Assembly (NCBI RefSeq): GCF_004664715.2
Contig: NC_051070.1
Location: 68,514,200-68,578,199 of the forward strand
Direction: 5' to 3'
DNA: 64,000 nt
Source: Peromyscus leucopus
Lineage: Eukaryota > Chordata > Mammalia > Rodentia > Cricetidae
This document shows, in pieces, positions 46,558 to 57,767 of this stretch (its first letter is position 1; each line of letters opens with the position of its first letter). The position numbers and the translations under genes are program-made. The notes under the pieces are model-generated. The model searched no databases and was not told the DNA's origin. It worked only from the letters and a program-made list of their open reading frames with translations.

Positions 46558-46917
46558 TGTGGTAGTTTGAATGTAACTGGCCCCCATAATCCCTTAGGGA
46601 GTGGCACTATTAGGAGGTGTGGCTTTGTTGGAGTGGGTATGGCCTTGTTGGAGGAAGTGTGTCACTGTGGGGTGAGGGGGGGGGGGTGTTGAGGTTTCCT
46701 ATGCTCAGGATACAGCCCAGTGTGTTTCAGTAGACTTCCTGTTGCTGCAAGATGTAGGACTCTCAGTTCTACGGCACACCGCCATGCTCCTGTCATGATG
46801 ATAATGGACTGAACCTCTGAAACTGTAAGAGAGACACCCCAATGAAATGCTTTTCCTTTATAAGAGTTGCTGTGCTCATGGTGTCTCTTCACAGCAATAG
46901 AAACCCTAACCAAGACA
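46558..46917 (+). mobile_element. ORR1-type MaLR LTR with 5-bp duplication
   Basis: TG...CA ends (TGTGGTAGTTTG / CCAAGACA) are bracketed by exact GGCTC at 46553-46557 and 46918-46922. An internal G-run lies at about 46677-46686. Confidence 0.88.
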
Positions 46918-46922
46918 GGCTC

Positions 46923-47667
46923 CCTGGATAAAACCCAGGCTTCCTTTGTTGAGGAGCGCATTGAAGTTAAGAGAACACCATCTTGTGCCAGCTGCATCTT
47001 GTGTCTGCTTAAACACTCGTCAGCCTTCTAACCACCAAGAGCCACTTAACAACACATTTGGGATGTCCATTACCTTGACCATGGTCTACATGCATTAACC
47101 AAAATACTTAATGTGTATGCACATTTAAAATTAATGGTCACGTTGGTCGTTCTTTTGTAAGTGACTCCCAATCTCTCCTGCTGCAGGTCGTAAATCTTTC
47201 TCTATCCATTCAGGTCTTGGCTGTGCTTATTTTGGTTTTGCACCCACCAAGATGTGAACCCATTGCGTTTGGTTCCAGCTAAGGCACAGCTCCTATCTGG
47301 AAAGGAAAGTCAGGGAACAAAGAAGACCCTCAAAGGTCCATGACACATCCCCAAGCATGGTGGCCAAGTATCAGTAAGCCTCCTGTCTTACTGAACCCAA
47401 TCTTGAGGAGACAGGCAATCAGAACTGTGGAAGATGTGTCTCCATGGGGTCTTCCTGATGGCGTCTCCTATTGCTAACCTCACAGGCAATCCACAGACCA
47501 TTCTCGATCCATCCTCCACGCTGTCTTCCCCGTCCTAGCAGGTCACGATCATCAGTGCAAACGTAGCAGGGTTCTCGGGACATGCCTGAATGAGCTGTTC
47601 TGACCACTGTCTTAAGTCACTGATCTATTGCTGTGAAGAGACAGCATACACATTCCCCCAACCTAAC
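46923..47667. other. No gene recognised; short ORR1 scrap at right
   Basis: Near 47605-47645 a fragment (ctgatctattgctgtgaaga gacagca) is the start of an antisense ORR1, directly abutting the Polr2h copy. Confidence 0.4.
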
Positions 47668-48275
47668 AAGGACGTGTCTTGATCGCAGGCTGAGAATGAA
47701 TCTTTCGATGTGGACTTCATCTTAGATATGATCATTCAGATTTACACCGTAGATTAGAATGATAGGTTGTAGCTGGCCAAAGCTAGTACCTTGTGTGAAG
47801 ATGATGTCAATGGACGATGGTGAATTCAACCCCACGGGTGACAGGCCTTCCCGGGATGACACGTTTGAGTTTGTAATGTATGGGAGGGCGTGTCAGAATG
47901 AGAGTAACGATCCTTTCACGAGAGCAGATCTTCTGCTTTCACAGCCCTGCTCAAGTGTGCTGCAGGTGGGGTGGGGGAATGCCAATGGCTTGCCTGGATT
48001 TGAGGTAGGTTTGAGAGCTTGTGTCCTGATTAATAAACTGGCCTTTTAAAGCATGTGGAAAACAGCGGTGCCTCTTAGTCACTCGGCTGTGGACACGTTG
48101 TTTACCCCTGAAGGACAAATGGGGCCTCAGACTACTGCAGGTGCATCTTGAGCTAGTCTGAGCTCAAGGGGAAACAGATTTGCCTGTCAAAGACCCAGTG
48201 GGAAGGCTTAAAGTGAATAGAAAGTTGTTTGGTGTGTCAGGTTTTTAAATTAAACTTTACTTTTTCAGAAACAAA
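47668..48275 (+). pseudogene. Polr2h: Processed pseudogene of Polr2h (RNA polymerase subunit RPB8)
   Basis: POLR2H/RPB8 is a small OB-fold subunit shared by the three nuclear RNA polymerases, about 150 residues. The copy begins within the coding region (about residue 20 onward: ENESFDVDFILDMIIQIYTVD at about 47694-47756), then two in-frame stops and a frameshift near 47757-47815, then a second readable block: DDGEFNP, DRPSRDDTFEFVMYG, GFEVGLRACVLINKLAF to a stop at 48047-48049, equal to the family C-terminus. It has no introns. The 3' part continues to attaaactttactttttcag and an A-rich end near 48265-48275. The N-terminus is missing and the middle is scrambled, so it cannot encode RPB8. Confidence 0.85.
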
Positions 48276-48317
48276 CAAAACAACCTAGTAGCCACGTTAA
48301 AAGCAAGCAAAAGAAAT

Positions 48318-48410
48318 AAAGGATTGGGGTCATAGCTCAGTGGTATTGCGCTTCTTTTACATACTTGAGTCCCTAGGTTCAATTACCAACACTGCACAAG
48401 ACAAAAGACA
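48318..48410 (+). repeat. ID SINE
   Basis: Text ggattggggtcatagctcag tggtattgcgctt and ctaggttcaattaccaacac at ID spacing with an A-rich tail. Confidence 0.8.
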
Positions 48411-48513
48411 AACAAAAACCCAAGCCAAAAAAAATAGGAAAAATAACTTTTAATAATATGCTCTATTCAACCTAATAAATTAAAAAGTTTACCATTAAAA
48501 ATGTAATTGATAG

Positions 48514-48663
48514 AGGCCAAGCGGTGGCGCACGCCTTTAATCTCAGCACTCCGGAGGCAGAGGCAGGCAGATCTCTGAGTTCGAAGCCAGCCTGGTCTAC
48601 AGAGTGAGTTCCAAGACAAGCTCTGAAACTACATAGAGAAACCCTGTCTCGAAAACAAAACAA
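48514..48663 (+). repeat. B1 SINE
   Basis: Complete B1 (ggccaagcggtggcgcacgc ... accctgtctc) followed by an aaacaaaaca tail. AAAATGTAATT flanks both sides, a target-site duplication. Confidence 0.93.
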
Positions 48664-48928
48664 AATGTAATTAAAGTGACAATCCAATGAAATCCCTTGA
48701 ACTGGTACATATTTCACACCTGAAGCTTATCTCGGTTTGGAGCAAACCCATTTAAAGTACTCATTGCCCACAGGTATCCAGTGGCTCCCACACTGGACAA
48801 CAAAATAACTGGTAACTAAATAACATAACTTTTGTTATAGTGTCCTTATTATTCTCCAGTTAAGAGGAAACTAAAATGTAGATTACAAATATTCATAAAC
48901 GAACAACAAAAACATGTCACATTTTTAC

Positions 48929-49101
48929 CTGCATGTATTTATGAGTACCACATGCATGTCTGACACCCTCAGAGGTCAGAAGAGGGCATCAGATCCCCTG
49001 AAACTGGAGTTACAGGGGCTGAGAGCCACCATGTGGGTGCTGGGAATCAAATCTATGTCTTTTGGAAGAGCAACCAGCAGTGAGCCATCTCTCCAGCCTC
49101 C
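48929..49101 (-). repeat. B2 SINE with target-site duplication
   Basis: Antisense body (gagggcatcagatcccctga) and head (agtgagccatctctccagcc). CATGTCACATTTTTA and CACGTCACATTTTTA flank it, one mismatch. Confidence 0.9.
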
Positions 49102-49234
49102 ACGTCACATTTTTAAATGCCGTTATTTATGGCAAAAGAAATGAAAAAATAGATACATTTGTTAGAAATCACTTAGGAAAGGTTAAGCGTTATACAGTTA
49201 AGTTTTATCACAGAAATCTACTAAAAGAATAGCA

Positions 49235-49407
49235 AATAGCCAGCGGTGGTGGCGCACGCCTTTAATCCCAGCACTCGGAAGGCAGAGGCAGGTGGATCTC
49301 TGTGAGTTCAAGGCCACCCTGGGCTACCAAGTGAGTTCCAGGAAAGGTGCAAAGCTACACAGAGAAACCCTGTCTTGAAAAAAAAGCAAAAAAAAAAAAA
49401 AAAAAAA
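49235..49407 (+). repeat. B1 SINE with about 14-bp duplication
   Basis: Full B1, tail of 19 A. AAGAATAGCAAATA occurs on both sides. Confidence 0.96.
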
Positions 49408-50050
49408 GAATAGCAAATAAACTCAAAATAGAAAGGACATTAAAAAATATCATAAAAGCAGATCACTGAAATTGAAATGAAATTTACCAAAACATTAAAA
49501 GTATTTTCTATAGGTTGCCAATGTTTGCTTTTTCTTTACTTTTCACTTTTCTTCTCTTACCAAATTTCTTTAAGAAAAATATTACTTCTGCTTTAGAAAC
49601 CCTCTTTCTTCCTAAACATCCACAGACGATTCTGAAAGAGTATTTGTCCTCAAATGGTGCTGTAAATTAGTGAAGGTGCTGTAAACCTGTCCTGGGAATT
49701 GGCACAAACTGCGCACAGGCAGTTGGGTGAGAACTGGACTTCAGACATTTTCGGGAAAGTTGCTACAGTCTAAACCTGTTATGAAAGACTTCCACCCACT
49801 TCTCCAGGACAGAGACAAGGTGGGGGTCACAAAGAGTCCCCTGCAAGGTTAAGGGCAGGCAGGTCCTCTCTCTGTCATGGCTTGATCCTTTGGGAGCTGT
49901 GACCCAGCCTGGCCTCGTGATCCATAAATGGAAACATTCAAACCTCCGAGAATGAGTCCAGCTCAGGAGTGCCACAGGTTAGGGCTCCTGGACTCTGAAG
50001 CCTGGAGGGAGGCTTGAAATTTATTCCTAGGGGTTTAAAATCTTAGGAGG
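49408..50050. other. No gene recognised
   Basis: Unassigned sequence. A 70-codon minus frame at 49763-49975 shows no known motif. Confidence 0.45.
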
Positions 50051-50054
50051 GGCC

Positions 50055-50156
50055 AGAATTGTGGCATACACTCTCCTGATGCTCCAGAAGACAAAGCAGG
50101 AAGATGAAGAGATTAAGGTCAACTTGGACTACATAGAAAAGTCTTACCTCAGAACA
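50055..50156 (+). repeat. Diverged B1-type SINE
   Basis: Contains aattgtggcatacactctcc, gaagacaaagcaggaagatg and gactacatagaaaagtctta cctc. Its tail (agaacagaacagaaac) leads into the adjacent pentamer array. Confidence 0.5.
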
Positions 50157-50515
50157 GAACAGAACAGAAACAGAACAGGATGAGATGGAATGGGATGGGA
50201 CAGGATGGGACAGGACAGGACGGGACGGGACTGGATGTGATGTGATGGGATGGGATGTGATGGGATGGGATGGGATGGGATGGGATGGGATGATGGGTTG
50301 GGGTGATGGGATGGGATGGGATGGGATGGGATGGGATGGGATGATGGGATGATGGGGTGATGGGATGATGGGATGATGGGATGGGATGATGGGATGGGAT
50401 GGGATGGGACGATGGGATGATGGGATGATGGGATGGGATAATGAAATGGTATGGATAGGATGGGATGGGATAGAATGGGATGGGATGATGGGAGGGGATG
50501 GAACAGAATGATAAA
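50157..50515. repeat. GGGAT pentamer satellite-like array
   Basis: About 360 bp of GGGAT/GGGATGAT with GGGAC variants at the left, which grade from the A-rich tail of the preceding SINE. The + strand has many runs of G3 at 2-nt spacing. Ser/His/Pro frames on the minus strand are artefacts. Confidence 0.95.
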
Positions 50516-51190
50516 GGGAAAGAGAAGGGGAGTGAATACAAGAGAATAGAAAGAAAGTTAGCATTCCTTTCCATACAGACTGTTAGTGACAAGCAGTTCA
50601 CAGACTGCTCTGTGAACCACCAGGATAAGCTGTGTGAAAGGAAATGTTCAGAAACAAAGGAAGGCCCCTTTCCCTTCCAGAATCACCCCAGTGCCAAGGC
50701 TGGTGACACTAACCCCATGCCAGTGACAAGTGCTGCCTTGGGACACATGCATGCAAGAGTGGCTTGGAGAAGAGAGGACATGGATTTACTAATGAGGGCA
50801 ATTTCTAACCAACTAACAGCCTCTTGGTCTATTTGCTTCACTGTTAGGTGTGTGCTTTTTGTGCTATGTACAATTATTTCAAGACTATCTCTAGAAGTGG
50901 AGACCAAATGCTCCTGAATAACTGTCCTGAACAGAACATTCCATTTGGAAAAAAAAAAAAGTTAGAAAAAATAAATCAGAGAAATATGTATAACAGAAAG
51001 TGGTATGGCTATAAAAATTACATCACTTGAATTTTAAAAGTCAGCAAAACGGTTGCTGGACTCAAAACTCAGGTTTCTTAGCTTTAAGATCTGCAATGCC
51101 AGTATGACTTGGATGTGAGAAAATACACCCTCGGTTCTGCTCAAATGGGGTCTAGCCAGTTCGGGTCCTCAAGGCGTCGGCTGACAAGAA
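50516..51190. other. No gene recognised
   Basis: Unassigned. Contains an A-run at 50948-50960. Confidence 0.45.
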
Positions 51191-52595
51191 GACAGCCACA
51201 GGTTCGTCCCTTTGCTGCGCGCCGCATGTAGGCCTTGTTATGTTAAGAAAATATGTGGTGGAGAAATGGGGGAGAGAGAAGGGGGAAGGTTTGTGCACCG
51301 TGGAAAGATGCAGAAAGGAAGAAATGAAGACGGCGAGGAGTGGGCAGATGGTGGAGGCCTGCTTGTCCCCATGGGTGATGTCCAGGGCAGGCTGCTGCCA
51401 AGGGCTGTGTCTGGGTCTCTGGTCCTACAGTAGCCAGGGTCTGTGTTAATGTCCAGGCTCCTGTTGCTGTCGAGTGTCATGCTGATCCCAGTGGGCGGGG
51501 CTGCCTCTGGAGGCCATGTTTATGTCCACAAGCAATGCTGCTGCTTGGGCCATACTGATCTGGGTGGCCTTTGCCACCACCTGGGGCCATGGTGACAACC
51601 AAGCCAGGCTGCCGCCAAGGACCGTGTCTGGGTCCATGGCCCTGCTGCAGCTGAGGTCTATGTTGATGCTCATGTCCCATGGTGCCACCAAAGGCCACAT
51701 GAAGCCTGGGTCTGGGCCACAACTTGTGGCCTTGCTGGTGTCCAGGGGTCATGCTGCTGCCAAAGCCATCCTAACCTGAGTGGCCAGGGAGCTAGGATGA
51801 GCTGCTGCCTGGGGCCATGTCTGGGACTGTGTTGATGTCTGTGGCCTGTGTCACCTCAGGAGGCCTTAGGAACCATGCACGATGAAATTAGAGGGCCATT
51901 TCAAGCCAGCCTCACCCTTCACTGGCCCTGGGAAATCTGGCCTTGCCTCTCACTGAACACTACATCAAGAAAGCTGGCCCCTGCACTCCGGAAAGATGGT
52001 CCCTACCCCTCACCACAGGTGTGGGTGAACCAACCCTGAGGGCATGCATGTAGGGGAGCTGACTCCACCTCCTCACCCTAGGCCAGTGGCCCTAGTGGCC
52101 CCGACTGACCAGCTTGGCTACCACCCAAGCCCACAGCTGGGCCTTGGGTTGACCCACCCTAGCATCTCCCCCATCTAGGACCTGCTGGAGCTCATGAAGG
52201 AACTGGTCCTGTGGAATGATACCCACAAGATCTCCAAGACTCAGGGTGACCACAGGATATCCCAGAAGAGTTCTGGTGAGGATCCAGTGAGGGTGGTGTA
52301 CCAGAAACCAGAGGCCTTGAACCAGACAATGGGGTCTGCTACATGGTCCACTGACGCCTCCAATGCCACCAGGAAGAATGAAGAAGCAGGGAAGAAGGAG
52401 AAGCAAAGAGGTTTTTCTGTTGTTGTTTTTGTTTGGTTTTGGGTGTTTTTGTTTTTGCTTTTGTTTGCTTGCTTGCTTACTTTGTTTTGTTTTCTTTTGG
52501 GGGGCATGGCAGAGGTAAGGGGAGGATACCGGGAGACTGAGAGGTGAGACGGTGTGAAACTCCCAAAGAGTTGATAAAGAAGTTTAAAAAAAGAA
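51191..52595 (+). mobile_element. L1 3' UTR, sense, with 3' end
   Basis: GC-rich internal repeats (gtgtctgggtccatggccct) lead to text shared in reverse with 4025-4740 (ttctggtgaggatccagtga, gtaccagaaaccagaggcct), a (TTTTG)n-like block and the terminus gtgtgaaactcccaaagagt tgataaagaag plus an A-rich tail. Confidence 0.72.
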
Positions 52596-52621
52596 GAAAG
52601 AAAATGCACCCTCAAAAGGCT

Positions 52622-52985
52622 CCTGTGTTGAAGGGTTGGAACTCAATGAATCAGTGTAATCAGTATTCAGAGGTGGAGCTCTGTGCCTGGATCACAAGGT
52701 CTCTGATTTCATCAGTGGGTTAATCCATTGATGAATTCATAATTTGATGGCACTATTGGCAAGTGGTGGGAAAGTTAGATGGTGGAGCCTAATTGGAGGA
52801 AGAAGGTTGGAGGAATGTCCAAGAAAGATTCATAGTCTCTCTGCCCCCCCTTTTCCCTCTCTTTTTCCTTTTGCTACCAAGTGAGGACTTGAACATTTTC
52901 CACACGCTCTTGCCACCGTGATAGCCTGCCGCAGCGCGGGCCCACAGCATTGGAACCAGCCAACTCCGGACCGGAAGCTCTAACA
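52622..52985 (+). mobile_element. MaLR-type LTR
   Basis: Starts TGTGTTGAAGGGTTGGAACT; contains tttcatcagtgggttaatcc, ggtggagcctaattggagga and ctcttgccaccgtgatagcc. Confidence 0.6.
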
Positions 52986-53800
52986 CTGTGGCCTAGAACG
53001 CTCTTCTTCCCTTTCAGTTCCTTTCTCAGTACTTGCCACAGCACTGAAAATATGAACACAGTTAAAATATAAATGGATTTTTAAATGAAAATAATGCTTT
53101 CCCAAGAATGATACTGCCTTAACTGAGTAGCCTAATGGTGTGAAGGTGCCTAGCACAGTAACTGACCATGAAAGATGTCCAAAAAATTTTAAGTGGATGA
53201 CTGACAATCAACAAATAACATTTTCTCCTCCCTTCCTTCTTCTGGACAGATATAGCTGGAGTGGTCGACAGGCAGCTGACAGATACAGAAGCTAAATGTT
53301 TCTCCTTTCATTGTTCATTGCACTGGCTTTTTCTGAAGAGTCATGAAGAAGCATCTGCTTGCCAGTGACAGATGAAAGAAATTATTCCACTCATCCACTC
53401 GGTCAACCAATGAGTCGAGTTGGGGTTTACTTACAGGATCATGGATGAAGAATTTCCTACAGGAGCATGGGAAACTCGTGGTCAGTTACACCACTGAAGA
53501 AAACCTCCCCACCACACCAGCAGCTGCTAACTGCTTACACATCCTTGAGGATAAGAAAGTCTGCATGACCCACCTCATAAGATACTTGTGTGTCTTGTAC
53601 TCTGCCTCACATACATGTAAGCCCTCCTTCCCCACCACGAGGGATTGTTGGTAGCCCTAATCTTGTGAGGGTCCCCTGATGCAATCACACCTGCTGCACT
53701 TTCAAGACAGCAATGGCCATGCCATGCTAAGAGGACAAGACAATGCAATTTTCTGAACATTAGTGAGCGTTTAGTATCTATGAGGTGGTTGCTCTGGCTA
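52986..53800. other. No gene recognised
   Basis: Unassigned sequence. Small frames without motifs. Confidence 0.45.
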
Positions 53801-53801
53801 G

Positions 53802-53968
53802 TTTTTTTTTTTTTTTTTTTTTGGTTTTTCGAGACAGGGTTTCTCTGTGTAGCTTTGTGCCTTTCTTGGAACTCTCTTGGTAGCCCAAGCTGGCCTCGAA
53901 CTCACAGAGATCCGCCTGCCTCTGCCTCCCAAGTGCTGGGATTAAAGGCGTGCGCCACCACCGCCTGG
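53802..53968 (-). repeat. B1 SINE, antisense, with duplication
   Basis: Poly(T) of 21, full body. CTCTGGCTAGTTTT occurs on both sides (53792 region and 53971 region). Confidence 0.96.
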
Positions 53969-53969
53969 C

Positions 53970-54885
53970 ACTCTGGCTAGTTTTATATCAACCTGACACA
54001 AGTTAGAGCCATGTGGGAAGAGGGACTCTCAATTGAGAAAATGTCTCTATAAGATTGGCCTATAGGCAAGGCTGTAGGGCATTTTCGTAGTGATTGGTGT
54101 AGGAAGGCCCAGCCCACTGTGAATGGTGTTCTCTCAAGGAAGGTGGTCCTAGAGTATATAAGAAAGGAGGCTCTTACAAAGGAAAAAGTAATATGCTGTT
54201 GGAGTATTGCAGTACATTTTCAGAAGAAGAGGAGAAGGAGGAAGAGGGAAAAAACACAGGCCCAGCAGGCCATGGGGAGCAAACAAGAAAGCAACATTCC
54301 TCCATGACCTCTGCTTCAGTTTCTGCTTCCGGGTTTCTGCCTTGAGTTCCTGTCGTGACTTCCCTCGATGGTGGACTGCAATCCGCAAAGTGAAACAAAC
54401 CCTTTCCTCCCCAGGTTGCTTTTGGTCATGGTGTTTGTCTTAGGGTTGTTCTTGTTGTAATGAAGCACCATGATCAAAAGCAACTTGAGGACGAAGGATT
54501 TACTTGGTTTATATCTTCTGATCACAGTCCATTGAGGGAAACCAAGGCAGGAACTCAAACAAGGCAGGAACCTGGTGGCAGAAGTTGATTCAGAGGCCAT
54601 GGAGGTGTGCTGCTTACTGGTTTGATTCCCGTGTTTGCTCAGCCTGCTTTCTTATAGAACCCAGGACCACTACCCAGGAATAGCACTGCCCACAATGGAC
54701 TGGGCCCTCCCACATCAATCACTAGTTAAGAAAATGCCCTACCGGCTTACCTACAGCCCCATCCTATGGAAGCAATTTTTCAGTTGAGGTTCCTTCTCCT
54801 CAAATGACTGTAGCTTGTGGCATGTTGCCATAAAATTAGCAAGCACGGTGTTTATCTCAACAGTAGAAGCCCCAACTAAGACAGT
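53970..54885 (+). mobile_element. MaLR-type LTR (sense) split by an antisense relative
   Basis: Sense copy: atcaacctgacacaagttag, caattgagaaaatgtctcta, agtatataagaaaggaggct, tttggtcatggtgttt, resuming after the insertion with atctcaacagtagaagcccc aactaagacag. Confidence 0.72.
54437..54846 (-). mobile_element. MaLR-type LTR inserted in antisense
   Basis: Runs from gtcttagggttgttcttgtt to ccataaaattagcaagcac. GGTGTT is present on both sides of it (54430-54435 and 54847-54852), fitting a short LTR target-site duplication. Confidence 0.75.
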
Positions 54886-54944
54886 GATGGTCTGGTAATA
54901 CACAGCAAAGTAACTTAAGTCTCTTCCATCAAGAAACTCACATC

Positions 54945-55175
54945 TGGGCTGCAGAGATGGCTCAGCTGTTAAGAGCACTGGCTCCTCTTCCGGAAGGTCT
55001 GGGTTCAATGCCCAGTACTCACATGGCAGGCAGTTCACAGCTGTCTGTAACTGCATTTCCAGGGGATCTAATGGCTTCTTCCATCCTCTGTGGCCACCAG
55101 GCATACACACAATGTACAAACATACATGCAGGCAAAGCACCATACACATAATCTAAAGTTAAAATTAAAAATATA
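54945..55175 (+). repeat. B2 SINE
   Basis: Head ggctgcagagatggctcagc tgttaagagcactggct, body catttccaggggatctaatg, tail near 55160-55175. Confidence 0.93.
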
Positions 55176-55177
55176 AC

Positions 55178-55325
55178 TAATTTTTTTTTGTTTTATTTGC
55201 TTATTTTACATCCCGACCACATTTTCCCCTCCCTCCTCTCCTTCCATCCCCTCCCCCACTTTCCCTCCACCCCCCAATCCACTCCTCCTCTGTAAAACCC
55301 AAATTTTATAAAACAAACTAACAAA
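55178..55325 (-). mobile_element. L1 3' end fragment, antisense
   Basis: Pyrimidine-rich L1 text: ttttacatcccgaccacatt, ttcccctccctcctctcctt, ccaatccactcctcctctgt. Confidence 0.55.
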
Positions 55326-55354
55326 AGCCTGAAAATAAGAAATTCACACGTCTA

Positions 55355-55455
55355 TCAGGCATGGTGGCACAAACCTGTAATTCTAGAACTCAGGAGGTCA
55401 ATGTGGGAGAATCAGGAGTTGGAGACTAGCCTCAGCTACACAAGACTGTCAAAAA
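55355..55455 (+). repeat. B1 fragment
   Basis: Old B1: caggcatggtggcacaaacc, tgtaattctagaactcagga. Confidence 0.55.
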
Positions 55456-56626
55456 CAAAACAAATCAAAACCTCTTCATATTTAGGTACAAAGAGGGATG
55501 AGATTTTTAGAAAGGATGTGTCAACATGGTGTGTTCATGCTCTAACATGGGTAAGTGTAAGTCACAATGATTAGATTCAGGAAAGGCTAATAAGTCCTGC
55601 TGGGGGATGGAGGGTAGACCTTGATCCTAGGCTTCAGACTTAACAACTTCAAAGCAAATGTACTGCAGAACATGTGGCAATTTGGGAAAGTTCAAATACT
55701 CAGCCAGGCAAAAGCATAGCAAGGATCCAGGTAAAAGGTTAAGATGGAAGGGCGTGGTGAACAATGAGATCCGTAGTGGAAAAGCTGTATGCTCTCATGT
55801 GCATTGAGGAGAAAAGAGTTTCTCACCAGCGAGACATTCTGAGCCTAAATCAGGCCCAAAACACCCTGAAACCATCCATTGTGAGATCTGGGAAGTAGTA
55901 CTCACACAATGCATAGCTCAGAGAGTCCTGGACCAAACTGAGGCAACACGGTAAGAATAAATGTGTAGTTACAGAATTTAAGAAAAATATGTGAGTCACT
56001 GACAGACTTTGACAAGATGGTAAAGAAAAAGTCAACAAAGGTACTCAGATTTCTTAGAAAAAAACAAATGCTCATATACAGTCCTTCTTCACTGTGTCTG
56101 GAACAGTAGAGTAGAGATTGCAAGATGATGATCTGGAGGTGTGATGGATGAAGGCTGTCCAAAGGATACCGCAGGTTATAGACCAGGAGAGTCTAAGCTA
56201 AGCAATGGAGTCTTAAGGAAATTAGTGTACAGGCAGTAACAGAAGGAAAAGGAAGTCACCCAAGGTACAAGACCCAAGACTTGTCGGTAAAGTAAAACTT
56301 CAAGAGAGCCGAAATCACACCTCTGGAGCTAACCATTTTAGAGATACGCACTGACTTGCAAACTAAGACAAGAGATTATAAAAGCAAGAACAACAAAAAG
56401 AAGAGTGTCTCTCAAAAAAAAAATAATCAAAGAGAACAAAAGTTGTAAACAACATTAAAGCTTGGAGAAGATGTCCAGAAAAGTGAAGTTAGAAAGATAC
56501 ATCATCTTCAGACACCAGAGTTGATGGGAGCTGACAGGATCCATCATAGATGAGTGAATGGCAGGAGATAGCTTCTGTGTAGGGACAACAGAAGGGTCGG
56601 GACCCTTCTGTTTAAGTACCCGAAGT
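55456..56626. other. No gene recognised
   Basis: Over 1 kb unassigned. No long frame or young repeat. Confidence 0.45.
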
Positions 56627-56720
56627 CTGACTGGACACTCAGCAAGACAGGGTTTGTTGTGTAGCATGAACAGACAGCACGAAGGAGAAAGAGTTACCTT
56701 CCTCACAGCCACTGCCAGAC
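56627..56720. repeat. 94-bp direct duplication, copy 1
   Basis: ctgactggacactcagcaag ... cactgccagac. It recurs at 57396-57489 with the same length and, by my reading, two substitutions. Confidence 0.93.
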
Positions 56721-56812
56721 CTAGAGCCACTTAGAAACTGCTCCTACAGGTGGGCTGATGCTGTATGCATCTCCATTTGCTTTGGGTTCATCTTTTAAAA
56801 GTAATTTTGTTT

Positions 56813-56961
56813 GATCGCAGTCCTTGGGGGAGGATTTGCCCTGGAGGAGGTGGGAATGGGGGGTGGGCTGGGGGTAAGGGGAGGGCGTGGGAGGGGGGAG
56901 AATAGGGGAACTGGTGACTGATATGTAGAACTGAATGGCATTGTAAAATAAAATAAAATAA
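56813..56961 (+). mobile_element. Very short L1 3' end with 16-bp duplication
   Basis: G-rich L1 terminus (gggtgggctgggggtaaggg; actgatatgtagaactgaat) and (AAAAT)n-type tail, about 150 bp. AAAAGTAATTTTGTTT is exact at 56797-56812 and 56962-56977. It is a severely 5'-truncated recent insertion. Confidence 0.9.
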
Positions 56962-57009
56962 AAAAGTAATTTTGTTTAAATCTGTATGCTGGCCCCATTC
57001 CTTCTTTGG

Positions 57010-57395
57010 TGGCTGGTGTGATCACTAACCTTCATCATCAACTTGACTGGATTTAGAATCTCCTAGGAGCTCACACCTCTGGGTGTGCCTGTGGGGGCAT
57101 TTCCAGAGAGGAAATAGAACCCAAGACATATGTAGGTGGCACCGTCCCACATGCTGGGAGCCCAGATTGAAAAAAGGGGAAAAAGAAAAAAAAAAAAAAA
57201 ACAGATGAACACCAGCATTCATCTCCCATTGCCTCCTTATCAGATGATTTTGAGTGCCTTACATCCCAGCCGCCGCCGGGGACAGGAGCTATCCTGCTTA
57301 CACACCTTCCCTGACACGTTGAACTACACAGTCAAATCATGAACCAAAATCAATCAATCTTCCCTCCCTCGAAACGCTTCTTGTCAAGTAGTTGG
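57010..57395 (+). mobile_element. MaLR-type LTR
   Basis: Contains catcaacttgactggattta, ctgggtgtgcctgtgggggc, accagcattcatctcccatt, gaaccaaaatcaatcaatc. Confidence 0.6.
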
Positions 57396-57489
57396 CTGAC
57401 TGGACACTCAGCAAGACAGGGTTTGTTGTGTAGCATAAACAGACAGCACGAAGGAGACAGAGTTACCTTCCTCACAGCCACTGCCAGAC
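57396..57489. repeat. 94-bp direct duplication, copy 2
   Basis: Near-identical to 56627-56720; immediately follows the MaLR at 57010-57395. Confidence 0.93.
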
Positions 57490-57767
57490 TAGAAAGGTGA
57501 CCATTAGTTACCTAATTCCAAGTACTCTCAGGATCAAAGAATAAGAAGAATGAGAAAAATTTAGCTCCAGCAGAAGAAACCACTGAGAATTTAGACTAGC
57601 TCATCCTAAGCCACAGGTCTATTCCTAAACCAATCCCCCTGGCTAGTGAATGACGAATCCAAACTTCCTATTTCAGGTGGGGCCCCAAGATATGGGACAG
57701 ACATTTTTATTGATACCTAGTATCAGACAGTAGGTGAAGGACATTTCTCCAAAACAAGAGATTTTTA
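57490..57767. other. No gene recognised
   Basis: Unassigned spacer. Confidence 0.5.

Noticed and set aside
48318..48410. Possible tRNA gene
   Set aside because: tRNA-like boxes belong to an ID SINE; no cloverleaf with a proper anticodon arm.
50043..50601. Ser/His/Pro-rich minus frames of 150-173 codons
   Set aside because: Translation of the GGGAT array; several frames are open at once, as expected for a stop-free repeat.
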